Shown piece after piece: positions 8,495-16,386 of a stretch of 64,000 nucleotides of DNA. The number at the start of each line of letters is the position of its first letter. Positions within the stretch are counted from its first letter, which is position 1. The DNA is taken from the NCBI GenBank assembly GCA_029060725.1, contig JAIDTL010000104.1, positions 1 to 64,000 on the forward strand, given 5' to 3'. The notes beneath the pieces are model-generated. The model did not search any database, had not been told where the DNA came from, and saw only the letters and a program-made list of their open reading frames with translations. The DNA is from Muribaculaceae bacterium (GTDB taxonomy: Bacteria > Bacteroidota > Bacteroidia > Bacteroidales > Muribaculaceae). Made by a program: the position numbers and the translations under genes.

Positions 8495-11203
8495 ATGAAC
8501 AGAACACTGACATCACTTATATCTCTCACGCTTCTTCCTCTCTCATCCTTGGCATGGGACGCTCCCACTATGGGATGGAGCTCGTGGAACGCTTTCGGAC
8601 ACCGTATTAATGAAGAGATCATACGGTCGCAAGCCGACGCACTCGTTTCAAAAGGGCTCAAAGATGCAGGTTTCGTCTACGTCAACATCGACGACGGCGC
8701 TTGGTGCGGACGTGACTCGGAGGGACATCTCGTAATCCATCCGACCCGCTTCCCCAATGGACTCAAACCTCTCATCGACCATATCCATGATTCAGGTTTA
8801 AAGGCTGGTACTTACTCCGATGCCGGACACAACACATGCGCTTCATTTTGGGGTGGGGACCGCGACGGAATCGGCACTGGTCTTTATGAGCATGATGAAG
8901 AAGACGCCGGATTCATGTTTGGGGAACTTGGTTTCGACTTCATAAAGGTCGATTTCTGTGGCGGAGACGGTCCGCAAAACTCCGAGCATCTCGAGCTTGA
9001 CGAACGCGAACGATACACAGCGATTTCAAATGCCATAAAAGCTACCGGACGTACAGATGTAAGATACAACGTATGCCGTTGGGCTTACCCGGGAACATGG
9101 GTGGAGGAGGTAGCAACATCGTGGCGTATGTCGCAAGATATATACCTTGGATGGGAATCCGTAAAGGACATTATCCATCAGAACCTATATCTTTCAGCAT
9201 ATGCAACAAAGGGGCGATTCAACGACATGGATATGCTTGAGGTTGGCAGAGGAATGACCGATGAGGAAGACAAAACTCATTTCGGAATGTGGTGCATGAT
9301 GAGTTCTCCCCTCCTCATAGGTTGCGACCTCCGGGAAATTGACGATAAAGCCGTTGCCCTTCTTTCAAATCCTGAACTCATTGCCCTTAATCAGGATCCG
9401 CTCGCCCTTCAAGCATCTGTTGTCAAAAGAGAAAACAATTGCTATGTGCTCGTTAAGGATGTGGATGAGCTCCGTGGTACGACCCGAGCTGTGGCTCTAT
9501 ATAATCCAAACGACAAGGCTATGAATATGGGCATCGATTTCTTCGACATCGACCTCGGTGAGGAAGCTGAGATTCGTGATCTTTTCGAAAGAAAAGACTT
9601 AGGGCATTTCTCAGGCTCTTTCAAAACTACTGTCCCTGCACACGGAACACGCATCTACCGCATATCTGCCGATCGCCGACTTGAACGTCGGGTATATGAG
9701 GCTGAGACTGCCTTCAACCCTTCTTATCAGGAACTCGACAACAATCAAGTGGTGAAATCAGGAGTTTATGAGGAAATGGATGTTTGTTCCGGAGGTGCTA
9801 AAGCATCGTGGCTCGGGGCGAGAGAAGATAATTATATTGTATGGCACGATGTATGGAGCTACGATGGCGGCGAATATGAATTGGAAATACGCTTCATCAC
9901 AGGTGCAGACCGAAACATAACAGTAACAGTCAACGGAGAAGTAATAGACAATCTCAAGGTCAATTCAGGCGGTTGGGGCACCATCGGTGCAAAAAAACTT
10001 AAAATCAACCTCATGAAAGGTGAAAACGAGATAATCCTCTCCAACCCTTCTGACTGGATGCCGGATCTCGACTGCATAATATTGACTCGAGAAGGAGACC
10101 TTGACCTCTTACGTCACCGTCATCAGCAAGCATTACGCAACGTGTTGGAAATCGATAAGTCTGCGCTTCCTATTAAGATGGCTCGGCATTTCGATGAGCT
10201 CACTGTAATCAATTCAGAGCCTGATGAAAACCAAGAGTCTTTTGAAGCAGCCATATCTGCACTTGAGGCTATTGCATCAGATATCCGGAATGCTCTGACA
10301 TTGCAGCAGACGTTTGGGAAAGCTCTTGACAGCGCACTCCAAAATTCTAAAGCATCAGAAGAATCAGAAGCACTCACCATTTTTGACAACTCTATTGATT
10401 TGGCTGTTGCTATGGTAGAAAATGCGGAGCAGCCTGACGAGTTTATCGAAGCTGCCGACATTGTGGAGTCTGCGATGAAAGAATATCTTTCTGATGAAAG
10501 TGCAATATTGAGAGATGGTTCGGTGTGGGATATGACATGCTTCATCGAGAATCCCGATTTTGACTCAGACTCTCATGGATGGAAAGGAGATCCTGTATGG
10601 GGTAGCCACGTGGCTGAATACTGGAACCGCACATTCGAAGCCTCCCAGACAATTGAAGGATTGCGCAACGGATTCTACACCCTTAATGTCCAGGCACTCT
10701 ACAGGGTCAAGGCGAATGATGGCGGAGCAGCTTACCGGTCAGGAAGCGAAGTGATTCCGGCAAAGATTTACGCCAACGACAGCAGTATGCCGATTTCATC
10801 GCTTTATAGTCATAAAGTATCTGATTCGGCATTGCTTGAGGCCGAACTATCCGGCACACACGTACTCAATGGCTACGTAAACTCCATGCATGGTGCGGAA
10901 ATGGCGTTTAACTCAGGATTTTATTGGAATATATTGCCCACGACCGTCACAAACGGAACTTTACGCATAGCCATCGCGTCTGATACTTCGCAAGCCGACT
11001 GCTGGTGTTGCTTCGACAACTTCACCCTCTACTTCCAAGGATCTGATGATAACGCAGTAGATGTGAATATTGATATTGCTGACAAAGTAGACGTATATAC
11101 TCCTTCAGGTATTTGTGTAGCCAGAGGCATAACCAAAGCCGAAGTGAATCAACTCCCATCCGGAATTTACATAGTGAACGGAGAGAAAATGATAATCCGC
11201 TAA
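8495..11203 (+). CDS. Secreted GH27 alpha-galactosidase with C-terminal accessory modules
   Basis: Hydrolyses terminal alpha-galactosides (or alpha-N-acetylgalactosaminides; the sequence alone does not separate them). A signal peptide ends near residue 20 (SSLAWDAP). The GH27 barrel starts with MGWSSWNAFG. The likely nucleophile is D153 in IKVDFCGGDG and the acid/base D215 in WRMSQDI. A beta-sandwich follows to about residue 395. Next comes a carbohydrate-binding-like beta module (about 400-535, starting YEAETAFNPSYQELDNN), an alpha-helical stretch (about 545-680), and another beta-rich region (about 690-850). The last 40 residues (VDVYTPSGICVARGI and GIYIVNGEKMIIR) resemble the short C-terminal beta signature common on secreted Bacteroidales proteins. 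No SusCD pair is adjacent. Confidence 0.9.
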   Translation: MNRTLTSLISLTLLPLSSLAWDAPTMGWSSWNAFGHRINEEIIRSQADALVSKGLKDAGFVYVNIDDGAWCGRDSEGHLVIHPTRFPNGLKPLIDHIHDSGLKAGTYSDAGHNTCASFWGGDRDGIGTGLYEHDEEDAGFMFGELGFDFIKVDFCGGDGPQNSEHLELDERERYTAISNAIKATGRTDVRYNVCRWAYPGTWVEEVATSWRMSQDIYLGWESVKDIIHQNLYLSAYATKGRFNDMDMLEVGRGMTDEEDKTHFGMWCMMSSPLLIGCDLREIDDKAVALLSNPELIALNQDPLALQASVVKRENNCYVLVKDVDELRGTTRAVALYNPNDKAMNMGIDFFDIDLGEEAEIRDLFERKDLGHFSGSFKTTVPAHGTRIYRISADRRLERRVYEAETAFNPSYQELDNNQVVKSGVYEEMDVCSGGAKASWLGAREDNYIVWHDVWSYDGGEYELEIRFITGADRNITVTVNGEVIDNLKVNSGGWGTIGAKKLKINLMKGENEIILSNPSDWMPDLDCIILTREGDLDLLRHRHQQALRNVLEIDKSALPIKMARHFDELTVINSEPDENQESFEAAISALEAIASDIRNALTLQQTFGKALDSALQNSKASEESEALTIFDNSIDLAVAMVENAEQPDEFIEAADIVESAMKEYLSDESAILRDGSVWDMTCFIENPDFDSDSHGWKGDPVWGSHVAEYWNRTFEASQTIEGLRNGFYTLNVQALYRVKANDGGAAYRSGSEVIPAKIYANDSSMPISSLYSHKVSDSALLEAELSGTHVLNGYVNSMHGAEMAFNSGFYWNILPTTVTNGTLRIAIASDTSQADCWCCFDNFTLYFQGSDDNAVDVNIDIADKVDVYTPSGICVARGITKAEVNQLPSGIYIVNGEKMIIR

Positions 11204-11216
11204 ACCTCCCCCAAGA

Positions 11217-11250
11217 ATCCTCATCCCATTTTTGAGATGAGGATTTTTTT
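11217..11250 (+). terminator. Intrinsic terminator after the alpha-galactosidase gene
   Basis: ATCCTCATC (11217-11225) pairs with GATGAGGAT (11236-11244), followed by a run of T to 11250. Confidence 0.9.
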
Positions 11251-11327
11251 ATAATGAAATATTTGAAAATATGTGCAGTGTCGTAAGGTTTGTTCTCCGT
11301 TGCGGTACTTGTGCCGCAATCAACTCA

Positions 11328-11729
11328 TTACGCCTTGACAAAACACTCTGTCACATCCAACCAATTGTCATCCCTTCCTCGCCAGACATAACGCTCTCCT
11401 TGCTTGAAAATATGTATCGGATATCCATTGTTGGCATACCGGCTTTTATAGTTAAAGTCATAGAAAGATAGGAGCAATTGTCTTGAAAGTATCAACATTC
11501 CTTCGTATCCTACAGCAAATAAGACATAATCAATATCCTTACGTATCTCTTCCTCCGGATGGCTGGTTTTCCACCCTTCATCTCTTAGCTGTGAAGACTG
11601 ATGAAATGCCATAACTCCCTTAGAAGTCTGAATGAGCTTCTTTCCACCTTCAAGCTTATTAGCTGGACGGAATGTTTCAGGAAGCAGGTCTTTTGCTTGC
11701 TCGATTGTTAGGGCTTTTGCAGATCTCAT
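11328..11729 (-). CDS. Small protein of unknown function next to the nuclease-like gene
   Basis: 133 residues, no signal peptide or membrane segment, and no domain I recognise. The N-terminal half is helical and basic (SAKALTIEQAKDLLPETF); the C-terminal half alternates beta-like segments with aromatic residues (GERYVWRGRDDNWLDVTECF). It follows the PD-(D/E)XK-type gene on the same strand after 30 bp, so cotranscription is likely and a role in the same system is inferred. Its codon use is AT-rich like the rest of the island and unlike the GH27 gene upstream. Confidence 0.7.
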   Translation of the reverse strand: MRSAKALTIEQAKDLLPETFRPANKLEGGKKLIQTSKGVMAFHQSSQLRDEGWKTSHPEEEIRKDIDYVLFAVGYEGMLILSRQLLLSFYDFNYKSRYANNGYPIHIFKQGERYVWRGRDDNWLDVTECFVKA

Positions 11730-11759
11730 ATCATTATATCTTGGTTTTATAGATAAAAA

Positions 11760-12797
11760 TTAATCCGGTAGAGTCGCATCAATATCAAATTTTTCCGCTA
11801 TACTACGGAGAAGATCCATCTTCGGCTTACTGTTATTATTGAACCCCCACTGATTAGAAATGGCAACCTTAGTTCCATCTGATAGCGTTATGATTTCATC
11901 CGGAAGCAGAAACCATCTGCCCATTCTCTTTTCATCTATAGTAGCTACTTCCTCAACATAATTTCTCTTCTTGAATAAGGCATACAAATCTCCGAAACTT
12001 AGATTACGGTTTTTCTCAATAATTTTCCTCATCAAATTATAGGCAAATGGGCGTGCACCAACGCTCCTTCTACTTCTGCTTTGGTAAGAAAACTCCATTG
12101 GGATGCCATGTCGCAAGATTGCTCTATCTGTATCCTCTTCTCCACGTTTATCAGAAATACACAACTGTACTTTACTCATTACCGTTTTAACTACATCCTC
12201 ATCAATTCCCCTATCAAGAAAATAATTACTAATCAATCCCTTCACCGTTTCATTAAACTCAGTAGCAGTGACTTCCTCCAACAAGTTGTTCACCTCAGAA
12301 TCAAATTTCTTTTTTGTCTCACACTCCTCTTTGAACGCTCTCATGGCATCAAGACTGTAATTCACTTCGGAGAAAAGCGACACAAAGGAATGGCCATCTT
12401 CACAAAGAACATTGAAATTCAAATTTAACAATAATATTGGAGCTGAACCATCACCTATCGTTTTCCAATAAACCTCCACCTCATCTCCCCAATATATGCC
12501 GACTGGAATCTCCATTTGCTTCATATAGGACAACAACTGCTCTATATCACCATTAGTTTTCTTGTGGCCAGGTTTCTTCACCTCTATAATAAAGCTATTC
12601 CTTTCATCCTTTTGTACAAGAATATCAGGAACAAGACGCTCCGTGGATCCGAGTTGCAACGATAGCTGCTCAGTAATTTGCTCACTATTCCAACCTAATC
12701 CAACCTCAAGAATCATCTCCTTTATGCCCCTTTGATAAGCAATCTCACTTTGTTTGTCAATATTTCTTATTATTTTGCAAATAAAATTCCAGTCCAT
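11760..12797 (-). CDS. Stand-alone PD-(D/E)XK-type protein (type I restriction R-subunit N-terminal-like)
   Basis: 345 residues. The N-terminal 130 residues carry a nuclease-like fold signature: a helical start, then PDILVQ (Asp), then SFIIEVKKPGHKK (E-x-K), the PD-(D/E)XK arrangement seen in the HsdR N-terminal domain family. No helicase motor follows, so this is not a full restriction subunit. The C-terminal part is charged and helical and ends in a region resembling a small DNA-binding or specificity domain (WFLLPDEIITLSDGTKVAISNQWG). Own promoter at 12842-12873. It is divergent from the TcmP/three-Cys pair, an arrangement typical of accessory or defence loci. Nuclease activity is inferred. 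Confidence 0.75.
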   Translation of the reverse strand: MDWNFICKIIRNIDKQSEIAYQRGIKEMILEVGLGWNSEQITEQLSLQLGSTERLVPDILVQKDERNSFIIEVKKPGHKKTNGDIEQLLSYMKQMEIPVGIYWGDEVEVYWKTIGDGSAPILLLNLNFNVLCEDGHSFVSLFSEVNYSLDAMRAFKEECETKKKFDSEVNNLLEEVTATEFNETVKGLISNYFLDRGIDEDVVKTVMSKVQLCISDKRGEEDTDRAILRHGIPMEFSYQSRSRRSVGARPFAYNLMRKIIEKNRNLSFGDLYALFKKRNYVEEVATIDEKRMGRWFLLPDEIITLSDGTKVAISNQWGFNNNSKPKMDLLRSIAEKFDIDATLPD

Positions 12798-12841
12798 TGT
12801 ATTATTTCATTTTCTATTTAGGTATCAAGTTTCTTTCTTTG

Positions 12842-12873
12842 CAAAATTAAAAAAATAATATCGTATATGCAAA
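12842..12873 (-). promoter_or_regulatory. Promoter of the PD-(D/E)XK-type gene
   Basis: Minus strand: TTTG (12873-12870), 20 bp, TAATTTTG (12849-12842). Confidence 0.8.
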
Positions 12874-12943
12874 TTATACAACCAATATCACATTTATCAC
12901 GAATTTTGACACGTTTGATTTCTCAATTCCTGAAAACAAAATA

Positions 12944-12975
12944 TTTGGTCTTTCTAGGATTTTGTATTAACTTTG
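12944..12975 (+). promoter_or_regulatory. Promoter of the TcmP/three-Cys pair
   Basis: TTTG (12944-12947), 20 bp, TAACTTTG (12968-12975). The leader to the ATG at 13051 is about 70 nt. Confidence 0.8.
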
Positions 12976-13050
12976 TTTTCTGAATAGGATTATCTTTTCT
13001 TATACAGAAATTTTTCATCATCCTTAAATTATTTTTTTACAAACAAAAAT

Positions 13051-14010
13051 ATGACTGAAGAATATCCCATTTCATTAAATGAATCAGAAGATGTAGCCTA
13101 CGAAGCTATGCCTGCATGGGGTGGATTGTGGACTGAAGAAAAGCTTGAAGCATTTGCTAAATACGTAAAGGCATATCTCACCATCTTAAATAAGTATCGA
13201 GACAGATTCAATTGGGAACTGATTTATTTTGATGGTTTTGCAGGAAGTGGCTCACGCGGAGAGAACGACGATATTGAAGAAAATCACCCAAGTCTATTTG
13301 ATGACTCAGAAATAGAGATATCAGAACACGAATATAATGTATATGTTGGAGCAGCAGAAAGAGTGCTTAAATTGGACATTCGCGGATTTGACTACTACTA
13401 TTTTAACGAGAAAGATTTACAATCCCGCAAAGCATTGGAAGAGAAACTCCTGCCCTATAAGAAAGAGGAGGCAAGATATGTTTTCAGAAGCAATGATGCT
13501 AATGAGGAATTAAGAAAATTATCAGCGGCGCTGTTTGAAAACAAAAAATATAAAGCGCTGGTTTTACTTGATCCTTTTGGCATGCAATTAGACTGGGAAT
13601 CCATTTCATCTTTGAAAGGTTGTAGTGCAGATATTTGGATTTTAGTTCCTACAGGAGTCATTATAACACGTCTTCTTGATAAACAAGGTAAGCTCATGCT
13701 AAGCGATAAGCTACAGAAATTCTTTGGTATGAACATTGAAGAGATTAAACAATTCTTTTATGAAACAAAAATAGAAAACACTTTATTCGGTGAAGAATTG
13801 ACATTCAATAAACTACCCAATACCGTACAACGAATTGCTGAACTTTATGTCAGTAGACTAAAGCAAATATTTAATTATGTTACAGAGAAGCCTCTTGTTT
13901 TGAACAATACCCGAGGAGTACCAATATTCCATTTTGTGTTTGCATCCAATAATGACAATGCCGTGAAAATAGCTAATCATATTGTTGGGAATAAAAATAA
14001 AAAACAATGA
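13051..14010 (+). CDS. tcmP: Three-Cys-motif partner protein TcmP
   Basis: 319 residues matching the TcmP family, known for always pairing with a three-Cys-motif (phage Gp37/Gp68-like) protein. Recognisable parts are the N-terminal WGGLWTEEKLEAFAKYVKAY, followed by IYFDGFAGSGSRGE, a methyltransferase-like GxGxG loop, and ALVLLDPFGMQLDW, which resembles the D-P-P-F/Y-like motif IV of methyltransferases. A nucleotide or SAM-dependent activity is therefore plausible but unproven. The stop codon overlaps the next start by four bases, implying translational coupling and a joint function. AT-rich base composition suggests horizontal acquisition. Confidence 0.9.
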   Translation: MTEEYPISLNESEDVAYEAMPAWGGLWTEEKLEAFAKYVKAYLTILNKYRDRFNWELIYFDGFAGSGSRGENDDIEENHPSLFDDSEIEISEHEYNVYVGAAERVLKLDIRGFDYYYFNEKDLQSRKALEEKLLPYKKEEARYVFRSNDANEELRKLSAALFENKKYKALVLLDPFGMQLDWESISSLKGCSADIWILVPTGVIITRLLDKQGKLMLSDKLQKFFGMNIEEIKQFFYETKIENTLFGEELTFNKLPNTVQRIAELYVSRLKQIFNYVTEKPLVLNNTRGVPIFHFVFASNNDNAVKIANHIVGNKNKKQ

Positions 14011-14735
14011 AGACAACGAAAATTGAATGGACTGACAAGACATGGAACCCAATTACCGGATGCACGAAAAAGTCAACCGGCTGTCTCAATTGTTATGCGG
14101 AAGTTATGACTCGACGACTTAAGGCGATGGGACTTGATAAATACTCCAATGGTTTTAATGTCACTATTCATGAAGATTGTTTATTAGAACCATTAACTTG
14201 GAAGAAACCAAACAATATCTTTGTTTGCTCAATGAGTGATATTTTCCATGAAAATGTGCCATTTGAATTTATCGATAAAATGTTTGAGGTTATAAAAGCT
14301 ACCCCTCAGCATAGATATCAGATTCTTACAAAACGGGCTGAACGCATGGCTGAGTACTTTTTGTCACATGAAGTTCCCACCAACGTATGGCTTGGAGTAA
14401 CAGTAGAAGCCAAAGAAACAAAATTTAGAATCGATTTGCTTAGAAATCTGGAAGTTTCGGTTAAATTCCTTTCATGTGAACCACTTGTTGAGGATTTGGG
14501 TAAGTTAGATCTTACAGGAATCGATTGGGTTATCGTAGGAGGAGAAAGCGGATCTAAAGCCCGCCCTATGCAAGAACAGTGGGTATTGAATATTCAACTA
14601 CAAGTAGAAGCGCAAGGCGCACGTTTCTTCTTCAAGCAATGGGGCACATGGGGTTCTGACGGTATTAAACGTAATAAGCATGCCAATGGAAAAATGCTGA
14701 GAGGGACCATCGTACAGCAAATGCCAGTGGGATAA
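14007..14735 (+). CDS. Three-Cys-motif protein (phage Gp37/Gp68-like, DUF5131)
   Basis: 242 residues starting MKTTKIEWTDKTWNPITGC. The three-Cys signature is GCTKKSTGCLNCYAEVMTRR (about residues 18-37), resembling a radical-SAM-like iron-sulfur cluster loop. Further conserved parts are FVCSMSDIFHENVP, RYQILTKRAERM, VWLGVTVEA, FLSCEPLVEDLG and WVIVGGESG. The family is common on phages and plasmids and is mostly uncharacterised. The gene overlaps tcmP by four bases. The reaction is unknown; a radical-SAM-type modification of nucleic acid or nucleotide is an inference from the Cys motif. Confidence 0.9.
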   Translation: MKTTKIEWTDKTWNPITGCTKKSTGCLNCYAEVMTRRLKAMGLDKYSNGFNVTIHEDCLLEPLTWKKPNNIFVCSMSDIFHENVPFEFIDKMFEVIKATPQHRYQILTKRAERMAEYFLSHEVPTNVWLGVTVEAKETKFRIDLLRNLEVSVKFLSCEPLVEDLGKLDLTGIDWVIVGGESGSKARPMQEQWVLNIQLQVEAQGARFFFKQWGTWGSDGIKRNKHANGKMLRGTIVQQMPVG

Positions 14736-14752
14736 ATATCGGGCTATTTCAT

Positions 14753-14840
14753 CTATTCCCTCATAAAAATGTAGTCTTACAACAACTATTCCCCCATAAA
14801 AATGTATGTATACCACATTTATTCCCTCATAAAAATGTAG
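14753..14840. repeat. Three direct repeats spaced exactly 33 bp
   Basis: A 21-bp core, TATTCCCTCATAAAAATGTA with few changes, occurs at 14753-14774, 14786-14806 and 14819-14840, separated by about 12 bp of variable sequence. The block sits in the 315-bp gap between the three-Cys gene and the NUDIX gene. The remainder of the gap holds the NUDIX promoter. Confidence 0.85.
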
Positions 14841-14934
14841 ATATTTGTATATCTTATTATTATTTAACAACATACATCTTTGCGATCCCTGCTCCCCTGC
14901 AATCTCTGCGTGAATTTGAATTTTTCCAATATTT

Positions 14935-14966
14935 TTTGGCAGTTTCAAAAACTTTTCTTACCTTTG
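14935..14966 (+). promoter_or_regulatory. Promoter of the NUDIX gene
   Basis: TTTG (14935-14938), 20 bp, TACCTTTG (14959-14966). The leader is about 80 nt and ends in CACAACC-type repeats. Confidence 0.8.
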
Positions 14967-15050
14967 CAGTGTAATATTTACACAATACAATTTTATAACC
15001 TCAAAACCTAACAACCCCACAACCTCACAACCTCACAACCATTACTGACT

Positions 15051-15743
15051 ATGGAAGAAAAACAATACTGCTACAAATACCCGCATCCGGCCGTCACTAC
15101 CGATTGCGTAATATTCGGTTTTGATGGAGAGGAACTGAAGGTGCTTCTTATCGAAAGAGGTATTGACCCATACAAGGGTCACTGGGCCTTCCCGGGCGGT
15201 TTCCTCAACCCCGATGAGTCGGCAGAAACAGGTGCGCTCCGCGAACTTAAAGAAGAAACCGGAATCGAATCCGCTTACATAGAGCAATTTCATGCATACT
15301 CTGCCCCGGACCGCGACCCGAGGGAACGAGTCATCACAATTGCATATATGGCTTTGGTCAAAATTCAGGAAGCACGTGGAGGTGACGATGCCGCCGATGC
15401 CAAGTGGTTTCCAATAGGCAAAACTCCGAGTCTTGCATTCGACCACGATTTGATCCTCAGGGACGCACTTACACGTCTTCGCGAAAGAATCCACTTCCAC
15501 CCTATCGGATACGATCTTTTGCCGGAAAAATTCACCATGAAGGAACTCCAGACTCTCTATGAAGCCGTGCTTGGAGTTCACTTCGACCGACGCAATTTCG
15601 CAAAGAAGATGCAACATCTCGACATTCTCACCCAACTCGACGAGAAAATCTGGCCTACCCCAAAACGCGAAGCTTTCCTCTATAAATTCAATCTTGAAAA
15701 ATACAACGAATTGAAAAGACGAGGTTTCAGACTGGAATTCTAA
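15051..15743 (+). CDS. NUDIX hydrolase with C-terminal winged helix (NrtR-like architecture)
   Basis: 230 residues. The NUDIX box G-x5-E-x7-REUxEExGU is complete: GGFLNPDESAETGALRELKE continuing ETGI (about residues 46-69). The C-terminal 85 residues, from about LLPEKFTMKELQTLYEAVLG, form a winged helix-turn-helix ending RRGFRLEF. This layout is shared by ADP-ribose pyrophosphatases and by NrtR, a repressor of NAD genes that binds ADP-ribose through its NUDIX domain. Because the catalytic box is intact, an active ADP-ribose or sugar-nucleotide pyrophosphatase, possibly also a regulator, is more likely than a pure repressor. Own promoter upstream. Confidence 0.9.
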   Translation: MEEKQYCYKYPHPAVTTDCVIFGFDGEELKVLLIERGIDPYKGHWAFPGGFLNPDESAETGALRELKEETGIESAYIEQFHAYSAPDRDPRERVITIAYMALVKIQEARGGDDAADAKWFPIGKTPSLAFDHDLILRDALTRLRERIHFHPIGYDLLPEKFTMKELQTLYEAVLGVHFDRRNFAKKMQHLDILTQLDEKIWPTPKREAFLYKFNLEKYNELKRRGFRLEF

Positions 15744-15959
15744 TGAACTCAACTTTCAGATTTAGACTTCTTTCTCTGCATCTTTGCTTTCTCCCGGACG
15801 AGCGAAGCAAGTCCGACCTCTATATAACCGAGTCTTATATGTAAGTATCTTCTGAATCCAATCCCAAAAGGATAGATTTTTGCACTCAGCGAGCCCTTTG
15901 CCCCTCTGCGAGATATAATTTACAATGAAGCAAAAACTTAGCAATTCCAAACTTAAGCA

Positions 15960-16310
15960 ATGAAGAAAAAACCAATAATCATAAAGAGCCGATTGATGCC
16001 AAAACACTATTGCATGAATCTCTTCGGCACGTTTTGGGCTCGCGACACATCATGGATTGACCGCGATGTAATCAACCATGAGCGTATCCATACTGCACAG
16101 ATGCGTGAACTGCTCTTCATTCCCTTCTATATTGTATATGTACTGGAATGGCTGTTCAGGATAATCCAATACCGTGACATCCACAAGGCTTATCTCAACA
16201 TCTCATTTGAACGCGAAGCTTACACTCACGGACACGACCACACCTACCTGAAAAATCGAAAACCCTACTCCTTCCTCAAATACCTCAAATCAAATTTAAC
16301 TCCCTTATAA
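15960..16310 (+). CDS. Small HExxH-motif protein, M56/BlaR1-peptidase-like fragment
   Basis: 116 residues. Shows NHERIHTAQMRELLFIPFYI: an H-E-x-x-H zinc-site motif followed directly by a hydrophobic helix, then FEREAYTHGHDHTYL with a possible third ligand glutamate. This is the geometry of integral-membrane M56-type metallopeptidases, but the protein is far shorter than a full one. Homologous-looking small proteins are widespread in Bacteroidales, so it is probably a complete gene. Peptidase activity is inferred only from the motif. It stands alone between the NUDIX gene and the ADP-ribosylglycohydrolase fusion. Confidence 0.75.
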   Translation: MKKKPIIIKSRLMPKHYCMNLFGTFWARDTSWIDRDVINHERIHTAQMRELLFIPFYIVYVLEWLFRIIQYRDIHKAYLNISFEREAYTHGHDHTYLKNRKPYSFLKYLKSNLTPL

Positions 16311-16386
16311 TATAATCTTATAAATCTTATACATCTTATAAATCAAAAAAAAACATTAAACCCATTTAAACCCCATAACCCCCCCA

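Noticed and set aside
11760-12797. Type I restriction system
   Set aside because: No helicase domain and no methylation or specificity subunits nearby; only the nuclease-like N-terminal domain is present.
13051-14735. Calling the TcmP/three-Cys pair a DNA methyltransferase
   Set aside because: Only a G-rich loop and a DPFG phrase are visible; no complete set of methyltransferase motifs, so no activity is claimed.
14753-14840. Short CRISPR-like array
   Set aside because: Repeats of 21 bp with 12-bp spacers, only three units, and no cas genes nearby.
14598-14948. 116-codon minus-strand frame over the 33-bp repeats
   Set aside because: It overlaps the end of the three-Cys gene and its coding look comes from the repeats (HFYEGI phrases). 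Kept only as an alternative explanation of the repeat period.
15042-15752. 236-codon minus-strand frame
   Set aside because: Complete antisense shadow of the NUDIX gene.
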